DNA from: Nephrocerus scutellatus
Lineage: Eukaryota > Arthropoda > Insecta > Diptera > Pipunculidae
Assembly (NCBI GenBank): GCA_947095585.1
Contig: OX352761.1
Coordinates: forward strand, 64,308,882-64,372,881
Length of the DNA stretch: 64,000 nucleotides
Reading direction: 5' to 3'
The notes beneath the pieces are model-generated. The model saw nothing but the letters and a program-made list of their open reading frames with translations. It was not told the DNA's origin and ran no database searches. This document shows, one piece after another, positions 30,081 to 41,202 of the stretch. Position 1 is the first letter of the stretch. Each line of letters starts with the position of its first letter. The translations under genes and the position numbers were made by a program.

Positions 30081-30087
30081 GGGATAA

Positions 30088-30433
30088 GTCCCTGAATGAC
30101 TTGCGTCACGGCAACAAGTTTGGCTATGCCCTTTATTAAAATTAAAAATTTAATTCGAAGGAATGAGAACTACAACATATCACATTCCTAACGTTTGTAG
30201 CCGGTTTCAATTTAATTTCTCAGAACTATCTCTGATTCATTGAAAAAGCAATACGAAAAACGAACACGAAAATAAAACGACGTGAGTCCAAATACTTTTA
30301 TCAATAAATCATGGTCAGGGAAAACTACAACAAACCTTGACCAAGAAAATATTACAAATTAAACAACAAATATTATAAATAATACAAAAATACAATCAAT
30401 AATAATTTTTTTTATATAAAATAATCCTATCCT
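30088..30433. other. AT-rich non-coding stretch
   Basis: No gene is seen. The part near 30060-30140 (AAGGGATAAGTCCCTGAATG, which contains a short GGGA/TCCC inverted repeat) is probably the 3' untranslated end of LINE L2, which reads leftwards. The rest is A/T-rich. Confidence 0.35.
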
Positions 30434-31020
30434 CTAATGAACACTACGGTCGTCCTTCAGGAAGTTGTTGGCGGCTATTTTGAAGGCCTGTAGATTATAA
30501 AACTCGGGAAACACGGAGTCGACCAATTGATTCCACATCGAAGTCACTCTCGGATAAAATGACGATTTGAAGTGTTGGGTTCTACATGAAAACGGGTTTA
30601 AGGCAAATCTATGTTGATTAGACCTGAAACGAGTGTTAACGTTGCTGACAAAAGGACCTGGGAATAGAGATCGGGTTTCTGAAGAACATCTACCGCTGTA
30701 AAATTTGTAGGAAACAGATAAAGCTCCTACATTTCGTCTATGCTTCAAAGTCTATGCATGAAGTAATGGTTACATCGTTTATCAAACGGATAACTCTATT
30801 TTGAATTTCATCAAGATAAACCAAATGCAATCTTGGAGCCCCACCCCACACATATATATTAAATTCTAAAATTGGTCTAACATAAGATTTATATAATCTT
30901 AAAACTTCAGAGGGGGTGAAGTAAAAGTTACAACGTCTTATGAAGCCCAAGCATTGGTTCGCTCTTTTTGAGATTTCATAAATATGTTCCTTCCAGGAAT
31001 GTTCACTTGAAACTTTCATC
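30434..31020 (-). pseudogene. L2: C-terminal fragment of a CR1/jockey-like LINE RT
   Basis: Two minus-strand frames, 30738-31019 and 30434-30748, read SWKEHIYEISKRANQCLGFI, LRLYKSYVRPILEFNIYVWG, NRVIRLI, and finally SSFYPRVTSMWNQLVDSVFP and AFKIAANNFL. This is the thumb and tail region that follows the RT domain in CR1- and jockey-like LINEs (R.....WN.LP pattern). Everything upstream is absent, as in a normal 5'-truncated insertion. A frameshift near 30745 joins the two frames. Confidence 0.75.
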
Positions 31021-31451
31021 CCATTTCGCTGACGCCCAAAATTCTATCTTGTAGCGTTCCATTTCACGACAAACTTGTGCTAATCTCGACGATTATGTGT
31101 GGGTACGGTCTTAGTCCTTGTACGAAAGCTGAAAGTCATTACCGAAAAATCCTGTGCATATCCGAGGCATTTTTCCGTTTCTAGAGTAAATTCTTTAATG
31201 CTGGGTTACTGGCCCTGCGCAACCCCTTGTAGGAGGACCACAGACTGAAGGTGATTTCGACCTTAAGACAGAGAGTCGATGCCTGATGAACACATTTATA
31301 TAGCGAGTCGCATGATACGCGGCAGACACCCGCAGACAGACAGTACCACCCAATCCCGAGAGTCCGGATCATCCGCCAGACAGCACTCTCATACTCTCTA
31401 CGCTGTCCCCCGTTGTGTATTACACCCCTGGAGACGGGGCACAAGGTCGTC
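31021..31451. other. unassigned stretch
   Basis: No recognised gene. The open frame on the minus strand (31181-31504) has no domain I can identify in its first two thirds. GC content is higher than in its surroundings. It may be transposon sequence whose coding frame has decayed. Confidence 0.3.
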
Positions 31452-31835
31452 TTACTCGTTACGATAGCATACAAAGAAGACTTCGCATGGCCAGACCGAA
31501 GCAATAGTTAGCTGACGTTTTTTTACATAGCGCCACAGATGATGATTTGACGATGATTTGAGGCAAGCGTTTATTTCATCGGCAGCGGTCGATATGGGAA
31601 TGACTGGTAGTGTTCGACGGAAATCGCCGAACAGTAGAATCATTGTCAGTTTTTCAGTCAGTTGTAGGTTGAAGGTTTGGCATCCACTATCTATCCGCTA
31701 TCAATCTGAAGCAACTGCTATAGCAATTTCGGTTCTCGCACGAACAGTGGCCAAAATCAACGACATGAGGAATGTCTGCGCAGTTCCACCGGGCTCATCG
31801 AGGAAAAATAAGCCACTGGGTCCGGTTCTGGCCTC
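31452..31835 (-). pseudogene. Helitron helicase fragment
   Basis: On the minus strand 31452-31643 reads LLFGDFRRTLPVIPISTAAD followed by EINACLKSSSNHHLWRYVKK, the Walker B/motif II-III region of Pif1-like Helitron helicases. Just upstream (about 31730-31830) a shifted frame carries EPGGTAQTFLMSLILATVRA, an altered Walker A (the usual GGTGKT reads GGTAQT). The connecting region is shortened. No Helitron ends are recognised nearby, so this is a fragment between two LINEs. Confidence 0.75.
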
Positions 31836-31850
31836 CCGCAAAAAGTCTTT

Positions 31851-32430
31851 TCATCGGTCCCGATTATGAACCGATGTCACCCAGTTTTGCATTATTAAAA
31901 TCTGGGCGTCCTGGTATACGCCAACCTTCCAGGGTAGGCTTGGCCGGCCTCGCTGTCGTGTTTCATAATTTCTACCGCAAAGTACTTTCCGAACAGGATC
32001 CTCTTTGATTATACGAGCTAGGTGTCCTGCCCACCGGAACGTACCGAGCTTAATTCTCTTCATGATGTCGTCATCGCGGTAACGCTCGTAGATTTTATCA
32101 TTATAGAGTCTCCGGAACCATCCTTCCTCACATACGGGGCCAACAATTCTCCGTAAGACTTTCACTCGAACGCGGTCGGAATGCTTTTTGCTAAGCACTC
32201 AAGTTTCGGATCCATATGTAAGTACTGGTATCACCATTGTCTTATATACCGACCGCTTGGATGTTATGGTTACTTTATGGTTATGGTTACCACTATTTTA
32301 ATTGCGGCACCAATGTGGGATCTTCTACTCGCAGACGTGGCCACCATGTACTTTGTTTTGCTCTGATTTATTTGCAGCCCCAGACTTTGTGCCGCCTACT
32401 TGATCTGGATGAAAGCTTCCTGTACAGCTC
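31851..32430 (-). pseudogene. L3 C-terminal region (RT thumb and tail)
   Basis: 32190-32430 in shifted frames reads YKTMVIPVLTYGSETWVLSK-like RT thumb sequence. 31851-32198 continues VRVKVLRRIVGPVCEEGWFR, LYERYRDDDIMKRIKLGTFR-like, WAGHLARI and RGRPSLPWKVGV, the conserved C-terminal tail of many insect LINE polymerases. It ends close to the Helitron fragment. Confidence 0.7.
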
Positions 32431-33363
32431 TTAGGTTTCTACCAACAATGTCAATATCGTCTGCGTAAGCCAGTATTTGAATGGACTTATAGAGGTTTGT
32501 TCCTTTCGCTGTTACGTCAGAATCTCGGATCACTTTCTCCAACGCCAGGTTGAAGAGGACACAGGCCAGTCCATACCCTTGTCGGAGCCCGTTATAGATG
32601 TTGAACGGGCTTGATTGTGATCCGGACTATCACAGCCAGTTTATTTGGGATGCCTAATTCTCTTATGGCTTTATAAAGTTCTTCTCTGGCTATGCTATAT
32701 TATATGCCGCTTTAAAGTCTATAAAAATATGGAGTAGTGAGTTTTGAAACCCATCATCTGCCTTAGGGTGTAAATCTGATCAGTTGTTGATTTGCCTGGG
32801 ATGAAGCCACACCGGTATGGACCAATGATGACTTTAGCATATGGGGCTATCCTGTCTTGAAGGATAGGGGAGAAAATCTTATACGCGGTACTCAACAACG
32901 TTATACCACGATAATTCCTGCATTTTGTGATATCTCCCTTCTTATGTATGGGGCACAGGATGCCTCTTCGATCAGTTGTTGATTTGCCTGGGATGAAGCC
33001 ACACCGGTATGGACCAATGATGACTTTAGCATATGGGGCTATCCTGTCTTGAAGGATAGGGGAGAAAATCTTATACGCGGTACTCAACAACGTTATACCA
33101 CGATAATTCCTGCATTTTGTGATATCTCCCTTCTTATGTATGGGGCACAGGATGCCTCTTCGCCAGTATTCTGGAATAGCTTCTTCATCCCATACTTGCA
33201 TTATTATTTCATGAATTGCTTGGTGTAATGTGGGGCCTCCTATTTTAATCAGTTCCGCTGGTATCCCATATGATCCCGGGGCCTTATTATTTTTGAGCCG
33301 ATTTATCGCTCTGCTAACTTCGTCTATGCTTGGTGGTGGCAGCATAATATGGTCTTCGGTCAT
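32430..33363 (-). pseudogene. L3 reverse transcriptase with internal duplication
   Basis: 32719-33363 is open and contains INRLKNNKAPGSYGIPAELI, YWRRGILCPIHKKGDITKCR (motif A region: NYRGITLLSTAYKI) and CGFIPGKSTTDQIYTLRQMM. The block from RRGILCPI to GKSTTD occurs twice in tandem. Downstream, in another frame, come GLRQGYGLACVLFNLALEKV and ILAYADDIDIVGR (about 32455-32485), so the catalytic Y-A-D-D box survives. A frameshift around 32630-32715 separates the halves. Confidence 0.8.
32778..33161 (-). repeat. perfect 192-bp tandem duplication inside L3 RT
   Basis: Bases 32778-32969 and 32970-33161 appear identical when read side by side. Both start GATCAGTTGTTGATTTGCC and end GGATGCCTCTTCG or its continuation. 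The unit is 64 codons, so the RT frame stays open. It is a recent duplication or an assembly artefact. Confidence 0.9.
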
Positions 33364-33550
33364 TGGTGAGTCTCCAGTTCCTCAGTTAGCTGGTCATTTA
33401 GCTACTCATGAAAGTGCTCTTCAATCGCTCTAAGATGCATTTAAGATCGTTGATCAGATTATCCTCTATGTTTTTGCAGCGAGGTATATATTGCGTCATA
33501 CCGCGGACTCTTTAACAGAACTTCCGTGCCTGGTGCGGTCCTTGCTCTCT

Positions 33551-34409
33551 TTACTGTTCTAGTTCCTGTATGAGGTTCTTCTCCCAGGCTGCTTTCTTTC
33601 GCCGGTGAACTGTTTTTTCATATCTTCTGAGCTCTTTATATTCATTTTGGCGTGCCCGCGTTCTATGAGATTGTCGCATTGCTCTGTACGCATCATTCTT
33701 ACGTTCAGTCGCTAGCTTACACTCGTCATCGAACCAGTCGTTCCGATCTCTACAACTACTGCCTAAGATGGAGTCAGCAGTACTAACGACAGTAATCATA
33801 AGGCGTGCCCGTTTCTCTTCTCCGCCCGACATCTCAGCCCCATGACTTACTCTGTCTGCATTTAGGGCGAGTCCTACCGCTTGACCTTGGCGTTTTTTAG
33901 TCTCTTCGTTGCGAAAGGATCCGTGTTGACTTAAATCTGACTCACGGATGCAGTCTTTCGTGATGATGCAATCCATGCTCGGAGCACCATACTAACAAGA
34001 TAGTGTCCGAGTCGACGTTGGCACCTCGGTTTGTTAGTACCGTCATCAGGTTCGGGTTGTGGCGGCGGTCTATCAACATGTGGTCTATCTGGTTGCTTGT
34101 GGCTCCATCAGGAGATACGCAGGTGTCTTTGTGGATATTTTTCGCGTAAACCTTGTATCGCAACGACCAAATTATTGTTTGCTGCCATCTCTATGACTCC
34201 ATTGTCAATAGTGTTCTCCTGTAAGCTATTGGTGCCGATGTACTGCCTGAATAATGGATCCCTAGCTTTTTTGACGTTCATATCCCCCAGAATGATTTTT
34301 ACATCATACTGAGGGAGTTCCCGTTCGACTGATTCAAAGAAATCTTCTTTTTCATCATCAAGCAATCCTTTGCGGGTGCGTAAACGTTTATGAGGCTTAT
34401 GCCCGCACG
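33551..34409 (-). pseudogene. L3 endonuclease, 3' part and linker
   Basis: 34108-34409 reads GISLINVYAP, DDEKEDFFESVERELPQYDV, KIILGDMNVKKARDPLFRQY, an EEP-type endonuclease with the G-D-M-N motif. 33942-34163 adds NIHKDTCVSPDGATSNQIDH MLIDRRH, and the SD motif near 34005-34015 reads VDSDTILL rather than the usual S-D-H, so the catalytic His appears lost. 33551-33976 is the basic linker before the RT (NDWFDDECKLATERKNDAYR; ELRRYEKTVHRRKKAAWEKN). Frames are shifted between the parts. Confidence 0.75.
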
Positions 34410-34885
34410 AGTTACATACCCATAACAGCCCAGCACCTATACATATTCTTTACCTTGCATTAATTGTATTTCGTATACTTTGAAATTGTCTTTTTATCAT
34501 ATTTAAATTATTCCCTATTTAGCATTTATCGAATTACACTTTTCTTTGTTCACCTTAAAACCAGTCAATGCAGTTACATATTGTTTACCTTGCATTTGCA
34601 TTATATTTCGCATACTTTGAAATTGTCTTTTTCATCATATTTAAATTATTCCTTAATTCGCATTGTTCTTTTATCCAATTACACTTTGTTCACCTCAAGT
34701 CAATCAATGCACTTGCCCATAAAATTCGCATTTTGCAATTTGCAAAGTAAGCATAAAATATGTATAAAACACTATGTAAAAATTTTCAGAATGGAAGTCT
34801 TGTGAATAAATTTGAATACGGCGTTACGCTGCCCAAAATCAATTGTGTTTTTGCTTTGCAAAGCCTCCTGGTCGAAACCTTAACT
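34410..34885 (+). repeat. 5' LTR of E4, with an internal duplication
   Basis: The LTR reads AGTTACATACCCATAACAGC to CCTTAACT. It is about 145 bases longer than the 3' LTR because the stretch around CATACTTTGAAATTGTCTTT through TTCACCT occurs twice, once diverged at 34425-34565 and once at 34570-34710. A degenerate serine-tRNA-like primer site (GACGCAGTCG) follows at about 34886. Confidence 0.85.
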
Positions 34886-35400
34886 GACGCAGTCGTGTAC
34901 GGACAAATTTTTTCAGTATACTTAAAAACGTTCAGTACTGTAGTTCATCAACGGTTTATTGATAAGCGAACTCAGTGAAGTGAAGTTTGTGTACGAAAAA
35001 ATAGAACACAAGATCAGCTTTCATCAAACATATTTTCGGCAGTTTATCGAAAAATAAGTGAATCCAAAACTCTGGAAAAAGGAAGCAAATCTTGGCGTGT
35101 TTTAACACATTAGTTCAGGACCATTCAACAAGGAAAACTACCACACATGAAGATAACGCTCACCTCAGCTACATGCATGTAAGTCAAAGTAAAAAATACA
35201 TCCTTACTCAAATCCCATGTCCAATAGAACTAACACAAAGGCTAGATCAAGGAGAGCCCCCATATTATTTGCAAACTTCCAATAGATTTTAATTAGGAAA
35301 CATAAGTGAAAGTTCAGACGAAGAGTTAGAATATAGCGTGGTCGATAGAGTACAACTGAGTGACAATTCAGATAAGTAACTTCTTCGCTAATATTAAAAT

Positions 35401-36225
35401 AGGAACAATATGTTCAAACCCCACAGCAAAACGCTGCTCAGGTAACACTAAATAATCAAGAACAACACCTTCCAGTCCCATAACAAAACGCTCAAGTTGA
35501 CGTATTTCAGGCACTTAGAGTGCCGTGCAATGAAACCATCCTCACTACCCGAAGCTTTTGCATTTTGCATAAAAGAACAAAATATCTTTTATTCGAAATC
35601 AGATCCGTCATCTGAAAAATTTACCTAAAAGAAATTATTGGAACAACCCCATTCGATCGGACAGCTTTACATACCACAAAGGCGACACCGTTTTAACCCA
35701 TCATATAACGGGTACTCGACCAATCCATCAGCACCTCACTTCAAGCTAAACCTTGAGCAACGGCAACCATTCTTCCAACAACGTCCCCCACAACAACAAC
35801 AGATTTTCCAAACACAATTTCAACAGCGACAACAGTTCCAGCCACAGCAACCACCTCAAAATTATATCCAACGACAGCAGCAGCCTCTTCAAACTCAACA
35901 AAGAAGCTTACCACCAGTGGAACCAATGGAACTTGGTTCTGGAAATACCAGACAGACTCGAAGAAGCCAGCAACCGTCCAATAATTTTAGACAAAACTGG
36001 CCTCCAAAATTCACAAGCCGGGAACTACATAACGTAACGTACAATACAGACAACTCTGGAGACAACCTTGGTAACCAAACAGAAGCAAACAATTATCAAC
36101 AGCTAGATTCCTACTACAACTATGACCATTTTGATCAACAGGATCCTGACTTTCTAAACGTAATGCACGAACTAGACGACGGAAATTTTCAAATACCTGC
36201 CCCGACAGACTCATGGGATACGTAG
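35401..36225 (+). pseudogene. gag: gag of E4, C-terminal part
   Basis: The clean frame 35638-36225 is Gln/Pro/Asn-rich (QQRPPQQQQIFQTQ), contains PVEPMELGSGNTRQTRR, and ends with an acidic tail (NVMHELDDGNFQIP) at a stop. Upstream, 35401-35637 has scattered gag-like pieces (VFQALRVP) with stops. No CCHC knuckle is present, as is common in this clade. 34886-35400 between LTR and gag shows no reliable coding sequence. Confidence 0.65.
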
Positions 36226-36550
36226 ACATCAATAAGCATGGCACTGTGGTGCCTTATATAAACATTTCCTCACCCTTCGGACGTCCATTAAAATTCCTAA
36301 TTGACACCGGAGCCTCAACCTTATCATTATCCCCGAGTTTGCACACCCCGACGTTCTCGTCTCCATCGAACCCACAACTATAAAAACCATACTAAACACC
36401 CACCAAATAGACAAGGAAATCCGTTTACCCAATTTTGTAGAATTCAATCAGCCTGGAAAAACCAGATTCTTAGTGTTCCGCTTCCACGGATACTTCGATG
36501 GTTTGCTAGGACTGGATGCACTCACTAAATTAGGAGCGAAAATTGTTTAG
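36226..36550 (+). pseudogene. protease region of E4
   Basis: In a frame shifted relative to gag, the sequence reads GTVVPYINISSPFGRPLKFL followed by IDTGASTLSLSP. The aspartic protease active site D-T-G-A-S (GAC at 36303) is intact. Stops come soon after. A further block, EFNQPGKTRFLVFRFHGYFD then GLLGLDALTKLGA, at about 36440-36535, holds the second protease motif. Gag-to-pol frame change at this junction is usual for the group. Confidence 0.7.
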
Positions 36551-36613
36551 CCAACAAACATTTAATTACACAAAAGTCTGTATTACCTCTCGAATTAAAC
36601 CCTAATTAATTTT

Positions 36614-38030
36614 ATGTCTCAAAAATACATTCTTTCGGAAAACTCGAAAACAATAGTGAATTTGCCAGTCGATGTGCAGGAAGGAGACATCCTAATTAGC
36701 ACAACAGATATCACACCTAACTTATATATTCCAGAAGGAATATATAGAGCAGATAGATGGTATACCAATTTAGTGATAATCAACGCATCAAATTCAAGCA
36801 ATATTCTCTTTTTGGAACAACCACTCAAGGTCAGTAAATTCAGCAAACAAGATTTCTGTGAACTAAATAACTTCGAATTCAACAACAACAGCAGCAGCAC
36901 AAGCTCCATAACTTCCGACGACATTATTAACCTCATTCGAACATCCCAGTGAGGAAAAGAAAGTTATTTTCAAACTCTGCCGAACATACGAGGATATTTT
37001 CTTTAAAGAAGGACAAAATCTAACTTTTACCAATAGAATAAAACACAGTATAAACACTAAAGATGATATTCCTGTGTTTACAAAATCATATAGATACCCC
37101 TACATCCATCAGGAAGAAGTTAAATCACAAATAAATCAAATGTTAGAACAAGGTGTAATAAGGCCAACCTATTCACCTTGGAGTTCACCAATCTCGTAAC
37201 TCGTAATACACTATCGCAAACTGAATGAAAAAACAGTTAGCGACAAATATCCCCTACCCAATATAAATGACGTTCTAGACAAACTCGGCAGAAGCCTATA
37301 CTTTACTACACTTGATCTCGCTAGTGGATTCCACCAGATTGAAATGAACCCTATGGATATCGAAAAAACGGCATTCACAGTAGAAGGTGGACAATATGAC
37401 TATGTCCGAATGCCCTTCGGTCTGAAAAATGCTCCATCGACCTTTCAAAGATTCATCGATAATGTTTTAAAGGATCTTCAAGGCAAAATCTGCTTAGTAT
37501 ATCTAGACGACATAATAATTTTCTCCACATCCCTTCAGTAACATGCCGAAAATTTAAAGAAAATGTTTGACAGATTACGCGAAGCGAACTTCAAAATTCA
37601 GTTAGATAAGGCCGAGTTTCTCCATAGGGAAGTAGCATTCCCGATTTTACAGTACCCCGATTTCTCTAAGCCATTTATTATGACTTCCGATGCGAGTAAC
37701 TTCGCGTAAGGCGCAGTTTTATCCCAAGGCACTATTGGTAGTGACAAACCCATATGTTATGCCACCCTAACAGATACAGAAATCAATTATTCTACGATAG
37801 ATAAAGAACTGTTAGCTATAGTATGGGCAACCAAATATTTTCGGCCCTATTTATTTGGTCACAAATTTAAGATAGTAACAGACCACAAACCATTGCAATG
37901 GCTTATGAGCTTAAAAGACCCCAACTCTAAATTAGTTAGATGGCGTTTAAAACTTGAGGAATTCGACTACGAGATAATTTATAAAAAAGGAAAATTAAAC
38001 TCAAATGCTGATGCCTTAAGTCGACTCAGA
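36614..38030 (+). pseudogene. pol: RT-RNase H of E4 with deletions
   Basis: 36614-36952 is the linker before RT (the same segment as in E1 near 3000-3250). RT starts near 36960 (ILPVFTK-like to YRYPYIHQEEVKSQINQMLE). A deletion near 37195 removes part of the fingers. 37344-37541 is open with [20 protein letters not shown] and the catalytic [10 protein letters not shown] box intact. A second deletion near 37628 jumps from the thumb (DKAEFLHREVAF) into RNase H (ILQYPDFSKPFIMTSDAS). RNase H continues to about 38030 with TDHKPLQWL and NADALSRL, carrying one stop at 37707. Confidence 0.8.
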
Positions 38031-39381
38031 ACACAACCCTCCAATAGTAAAATAGAAATAAACACTACCGAAGCAACACATAACGATAATGCAGACCCTA
38101 ACCCCATTCCAAATTGCTCCACAATACATACAGCCGATGAAAATTTAGACATTTCCGAGCGTCCACTGAACGAATTTAATATCCAGTTAATACTCGTGAA
38201 AAACGATACATACAAACCACCTAAACTCGTAATGCTGTTCAAAGATAAACAAAGACGAACTTTATTCAAACCAAATTTTTCCGAAAGCAATATTACTGAC
38301 ATTTTTAAACAATTTCTACCACCAAATAAATGTTGCGCCATACTCACAGATGACGACACATTCAAACTTGTCCAAAACGTATACTCGAAATACTTTTCAA
38401 ATAGTAGAATCTTTAAGCTTATCCGCTGTACTAAGATATTAACAGACATAACAGAAAACGACGAACAAGACAGAATTATCACTGACTATCACAACAATAA
38501 CAACCATAGGGGTATTAACGAGACACTGTTACATCTAAAAAGGACATACTTTTTCCCCTATATGAAGACAAAAATTGTAAAAATTATCACTAACTGTGAG
38601 GACTGTCAGTTAATGAAATATGACAGAAACCCCCCAAAGGTAAAATATGAAACACCAGTAACCCCACAGAAACCTTAAGACATAACGTCGATATCTATAG
38701 CATAAACAATAAGAAGATATTAAAAATTATAGACAAATTTTCCAAATATGCGGCAGCATATACACTTCCAATTCAGAACAGCCTCAACGTAATTAAATCT
38801 ATAAAGCATTTCATGAGCCTACACGGCATACCAAAAAAATTATATCTGACCAAGGATCAGAATTTACTGCATTCATATTTAAAGACTTTTGCAAACAATA
38901 TGATATCGACTTCCATACCACATCGTTCCAACAGACAAGCAGCAATTATCCCGTGGAACGCATGCATTCAACATTAACTGAAATCTATAGAATAATATAT
39001 AACAAACGAAAAGATAGAGACCACGATGACATATTAAACGAAACAATAATCACTTATAATAACGCCATACATTCGGCAACAAAATTGACCCCATACGAAC
39101 TATTTTACGGTAAGACTTATAGGTTCAATAAAGACGTTAAATTTAACAATGAAATAAATGAAAATAGGAAAGAAACTAAAGATTATAATGAGAATTCTAT
39201 TATATTAAGAAAAGAATTTAGAAGAAATAAACTTACACCTAGATTTAGCAAACATAGAATTAAGAAAAATAAGAAAGTTACAGTTATAACGACAGACAAT
39301 AGAAAACTCCTTAAGTCTAAAATTAAAAATAAACGAAAATTTCAGATTAACAATGCTAACAACGATATGGACCACAACTAA
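38031..39381 (+). pseudogene. pol: integrase region of E4
   Basis: 37893-38678 stays open from RNase H through a spacer into the integrase zinc finger (NNNNHRGINETLLHLKRTYF, then CEDCQLMKYDRN). A stop at 38676 and frameshifts separate it from the core (KILKIIDKFSKYAAAYTLPI near 38715-38775; DQGSEFTAF-like near 38850). 38953-39381 is the core end and basic C-terminus (THERMHSTLTEIYRII-like; ILRKEFRRNKLTPRF). Acidic residues are partly recognisable across the frames, but no continuous integrase exists. Confidence 0.75.
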
Positions 39382-40750
39382 GGGACAAAAGATGGAAATA
39401 CAAGACCTTAATAATAACATGGGAATACTTCCTATGAGACTGGGATCAGGCAGAACTATAACTGACTTCAACAACCTAATACATATAGTAAAATTAGAAA
39501 CCTATCAAACAAATAAAGATAATATTACAAGTTCACTATCAGCATTTAAGAACATATCCGACTTCTCATTAATGCCAAAAATGAGAGAGAAAAGAGGACT
39601 TATTAACGGACTATGATCAGTAATTAAAGGAATAACAGGCAACATGGACGCGGACGATGCTATACGCCTAAATGGACAAATTGAACAATTGACACAAGGC
39701 CAATCAATAGTGACGGACAAAGTAAACAAACTTACTCAAATTAACCATCAAATGACTCAGAGATTTAGTAACATTACTGGCCATATAAACAGGTAACAAG
39801 AAATTATTCAAGGTTACTTAAGGTATTCGGGCAAAGAAATTAGCAACAGAATCAAATCCGACGAAATTGCGATAAGGTATACGCAATATCTCAATCAAAT
39901 CAATTACAATATTGACTTGCTGAATGGTCACTTATCAAACATAGCAGAGGCTGTCGTGCTCGCTAGACTCAATGTTATATCGAAGCAAATTTTAAATTCC
40001 GAAGAACTCAATGCAATACATGATTTTTTTTAAAATAGATCTATAGAACTCAAATCAGAAGAACATATTTATGAACTCCTTGATCTTCAAGCCTACTATA
40101 ACGACACTAACATTGTATTCAATATCAAAATCCTACAAATCTCCCCAGAAACATCTTCATTTTTTCACATTACTCCACTACCCATTAACAACACTAAAAT
40201 GATAATCACTAAACCCTAAACCCTGTCCAATCCCAAAAATATACGTTACTTTGAAGAAAAATGCAAACAAATCGAGGGAACATATTACTGCAGAGATGCC
40301 AAGAAATTCAGAAGGAGCACCAATGATACATGCATAGCCAAGCTACTTAACAACCTCCCAGCAGATTGCAGGCTAATTTAAGAACCAGACAGAGTCGAGA
40401 TATGGCAGCCGGAACATAAATACATACTCTTAATCAACATTCCGGAAAAGCTCATCCTGACAACCTGTGGACCTAACCGTCAAAAATTAAAAGGAACACA
40501 CCACATTCACTTCGAAAACTGCGAGATCGAGATAAACCAAATTCAGTCATTATTCAGCCAAATCAACGCATCCTCGATACTGGTAACACCCAACCTACAG
40601 AAACTACAGGCCTACCAGTTTGAAAGCACGAAACTGATCAACACACTTCATACAAAAACCACCGAATCAACATACTGATGCTCAACACTGTAACAATCTC
40701 AGCCTCATTTTCATCATCATACTGATATATCTAGCGAAACAACATAAAAC
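39353..40750 (+). pseudogene. env: env remnant of E4
   Basis: 39353-39616 is the open start; it includes FNNLIHIVKLETYQTN and a basic cleavage motif, REKR, followed by GLINGL, then a stop at 39614-39616. After the stop the fusion-peptide-like and MDADDA segment continues in frame. Later pieces (39800-40680) in broken frames carry Cys and Asn-rich ectodomain. A membrane-spanning stretch (LSLIFIIILIYLAKQH) is at about 40702-40748. The gene overlaps the end of pol by about 28 bases. Several stops inactivate it. Confidence 0.75.
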
Positions 40751-40857
40751 ATCAAAAACATCATTCAGCATCCCGATAGTGGAACCCATACCTACTAAAA
40801 TCGTCGCTCCTGCCACCGAAACAGCAAGAATGCAGTTCCTTTGGCCGACTCCACTCC

Positions 40858-40868
40858 AGGGGGGGAGG
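40858..40868 (+). other. polypurine tract of E4
   Basis: AGGGGGGGAGG lies directly before the 3' LTR start AGTTACGTACCC, the plus-strand priming site. Confidence 0.8.
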
Positions 40869-41198
40869 AGTTACGTACCCATAACAGCCCAGCACCTATA
40901 CATATTGTTTACCTTGCATTAATTATATTTCGCATACTTTGAAATTGTATTTTTCATCATATTTAAATTATTCCTTAATTCGCATTGTTCTTTTATCCAA
41001 TTACACTTTGTTCACCTCAAGTCAATCAATGCACTTGCCCATAAAATTCGTATTGCAAAGTAAGCATAAAATATGTATAAAACACTATTTGAAAATTTTC
41101 AGAATGGAAGTCTTGTGAATAAATTTGAATACGGCGTTACGCTGCCCAAAATCAATTGTGTTTTTTTTTGGCAAAGCCTCCTGGTCGAAACCTTAACT
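40869..41198 (+). repeat. 3' LTR of E4 (330 bp)
   Basis: AGTTACGTACCC to CCTTAACT, matching the 5' LTR except that the duplicated segment occurs once. The flanking CACG completes the target duplication. Confidence 0.85.
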
Positions 41199-41202
41199 CA
41201 CG

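Larger units (their letters stand above)
28405..30087 (-). mobile_element. L1: RTE-like LINE relic
   Basis: On the minus strand an apurinic-type endonuclease domain (from 30080 down) is followed by a reverse transcriptase. Motifs include GDFNAKVGN in the endonuclease, a later NRIDHILIN, and SDHHLVIG near 29450. The RT has LRQGCVLSPLLF and LDYADDICLM (about 28463-28486). This order and these motifs fit the RTE/BovB-like clade. The RT lacks part of its fingers (jump from PIIRESW to DAACSVRFKG). The 5' end is followed by an oligo-T/A tract at 30035-30060. Confidence 0.8.
34410..41198 (+). mobile_element. E4: errantivirus-like element inserted in L3
   Basis: The LTRs begin AGTTAC and end TAACT (34410-34885 and 40869-41198), an inverted AGTTA/TAACT pair as in gypsy-group elements. 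The flanks are CACG on both sides (34406-34409 and 41199-41202). Inside, gag, protease, RT, RNase H, integrase and env follow in order on the plus strand, with many stops and deletions. A polypurine tract precedes the 3' LTR. It is in the same family as E1. Confidence 0.9.
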
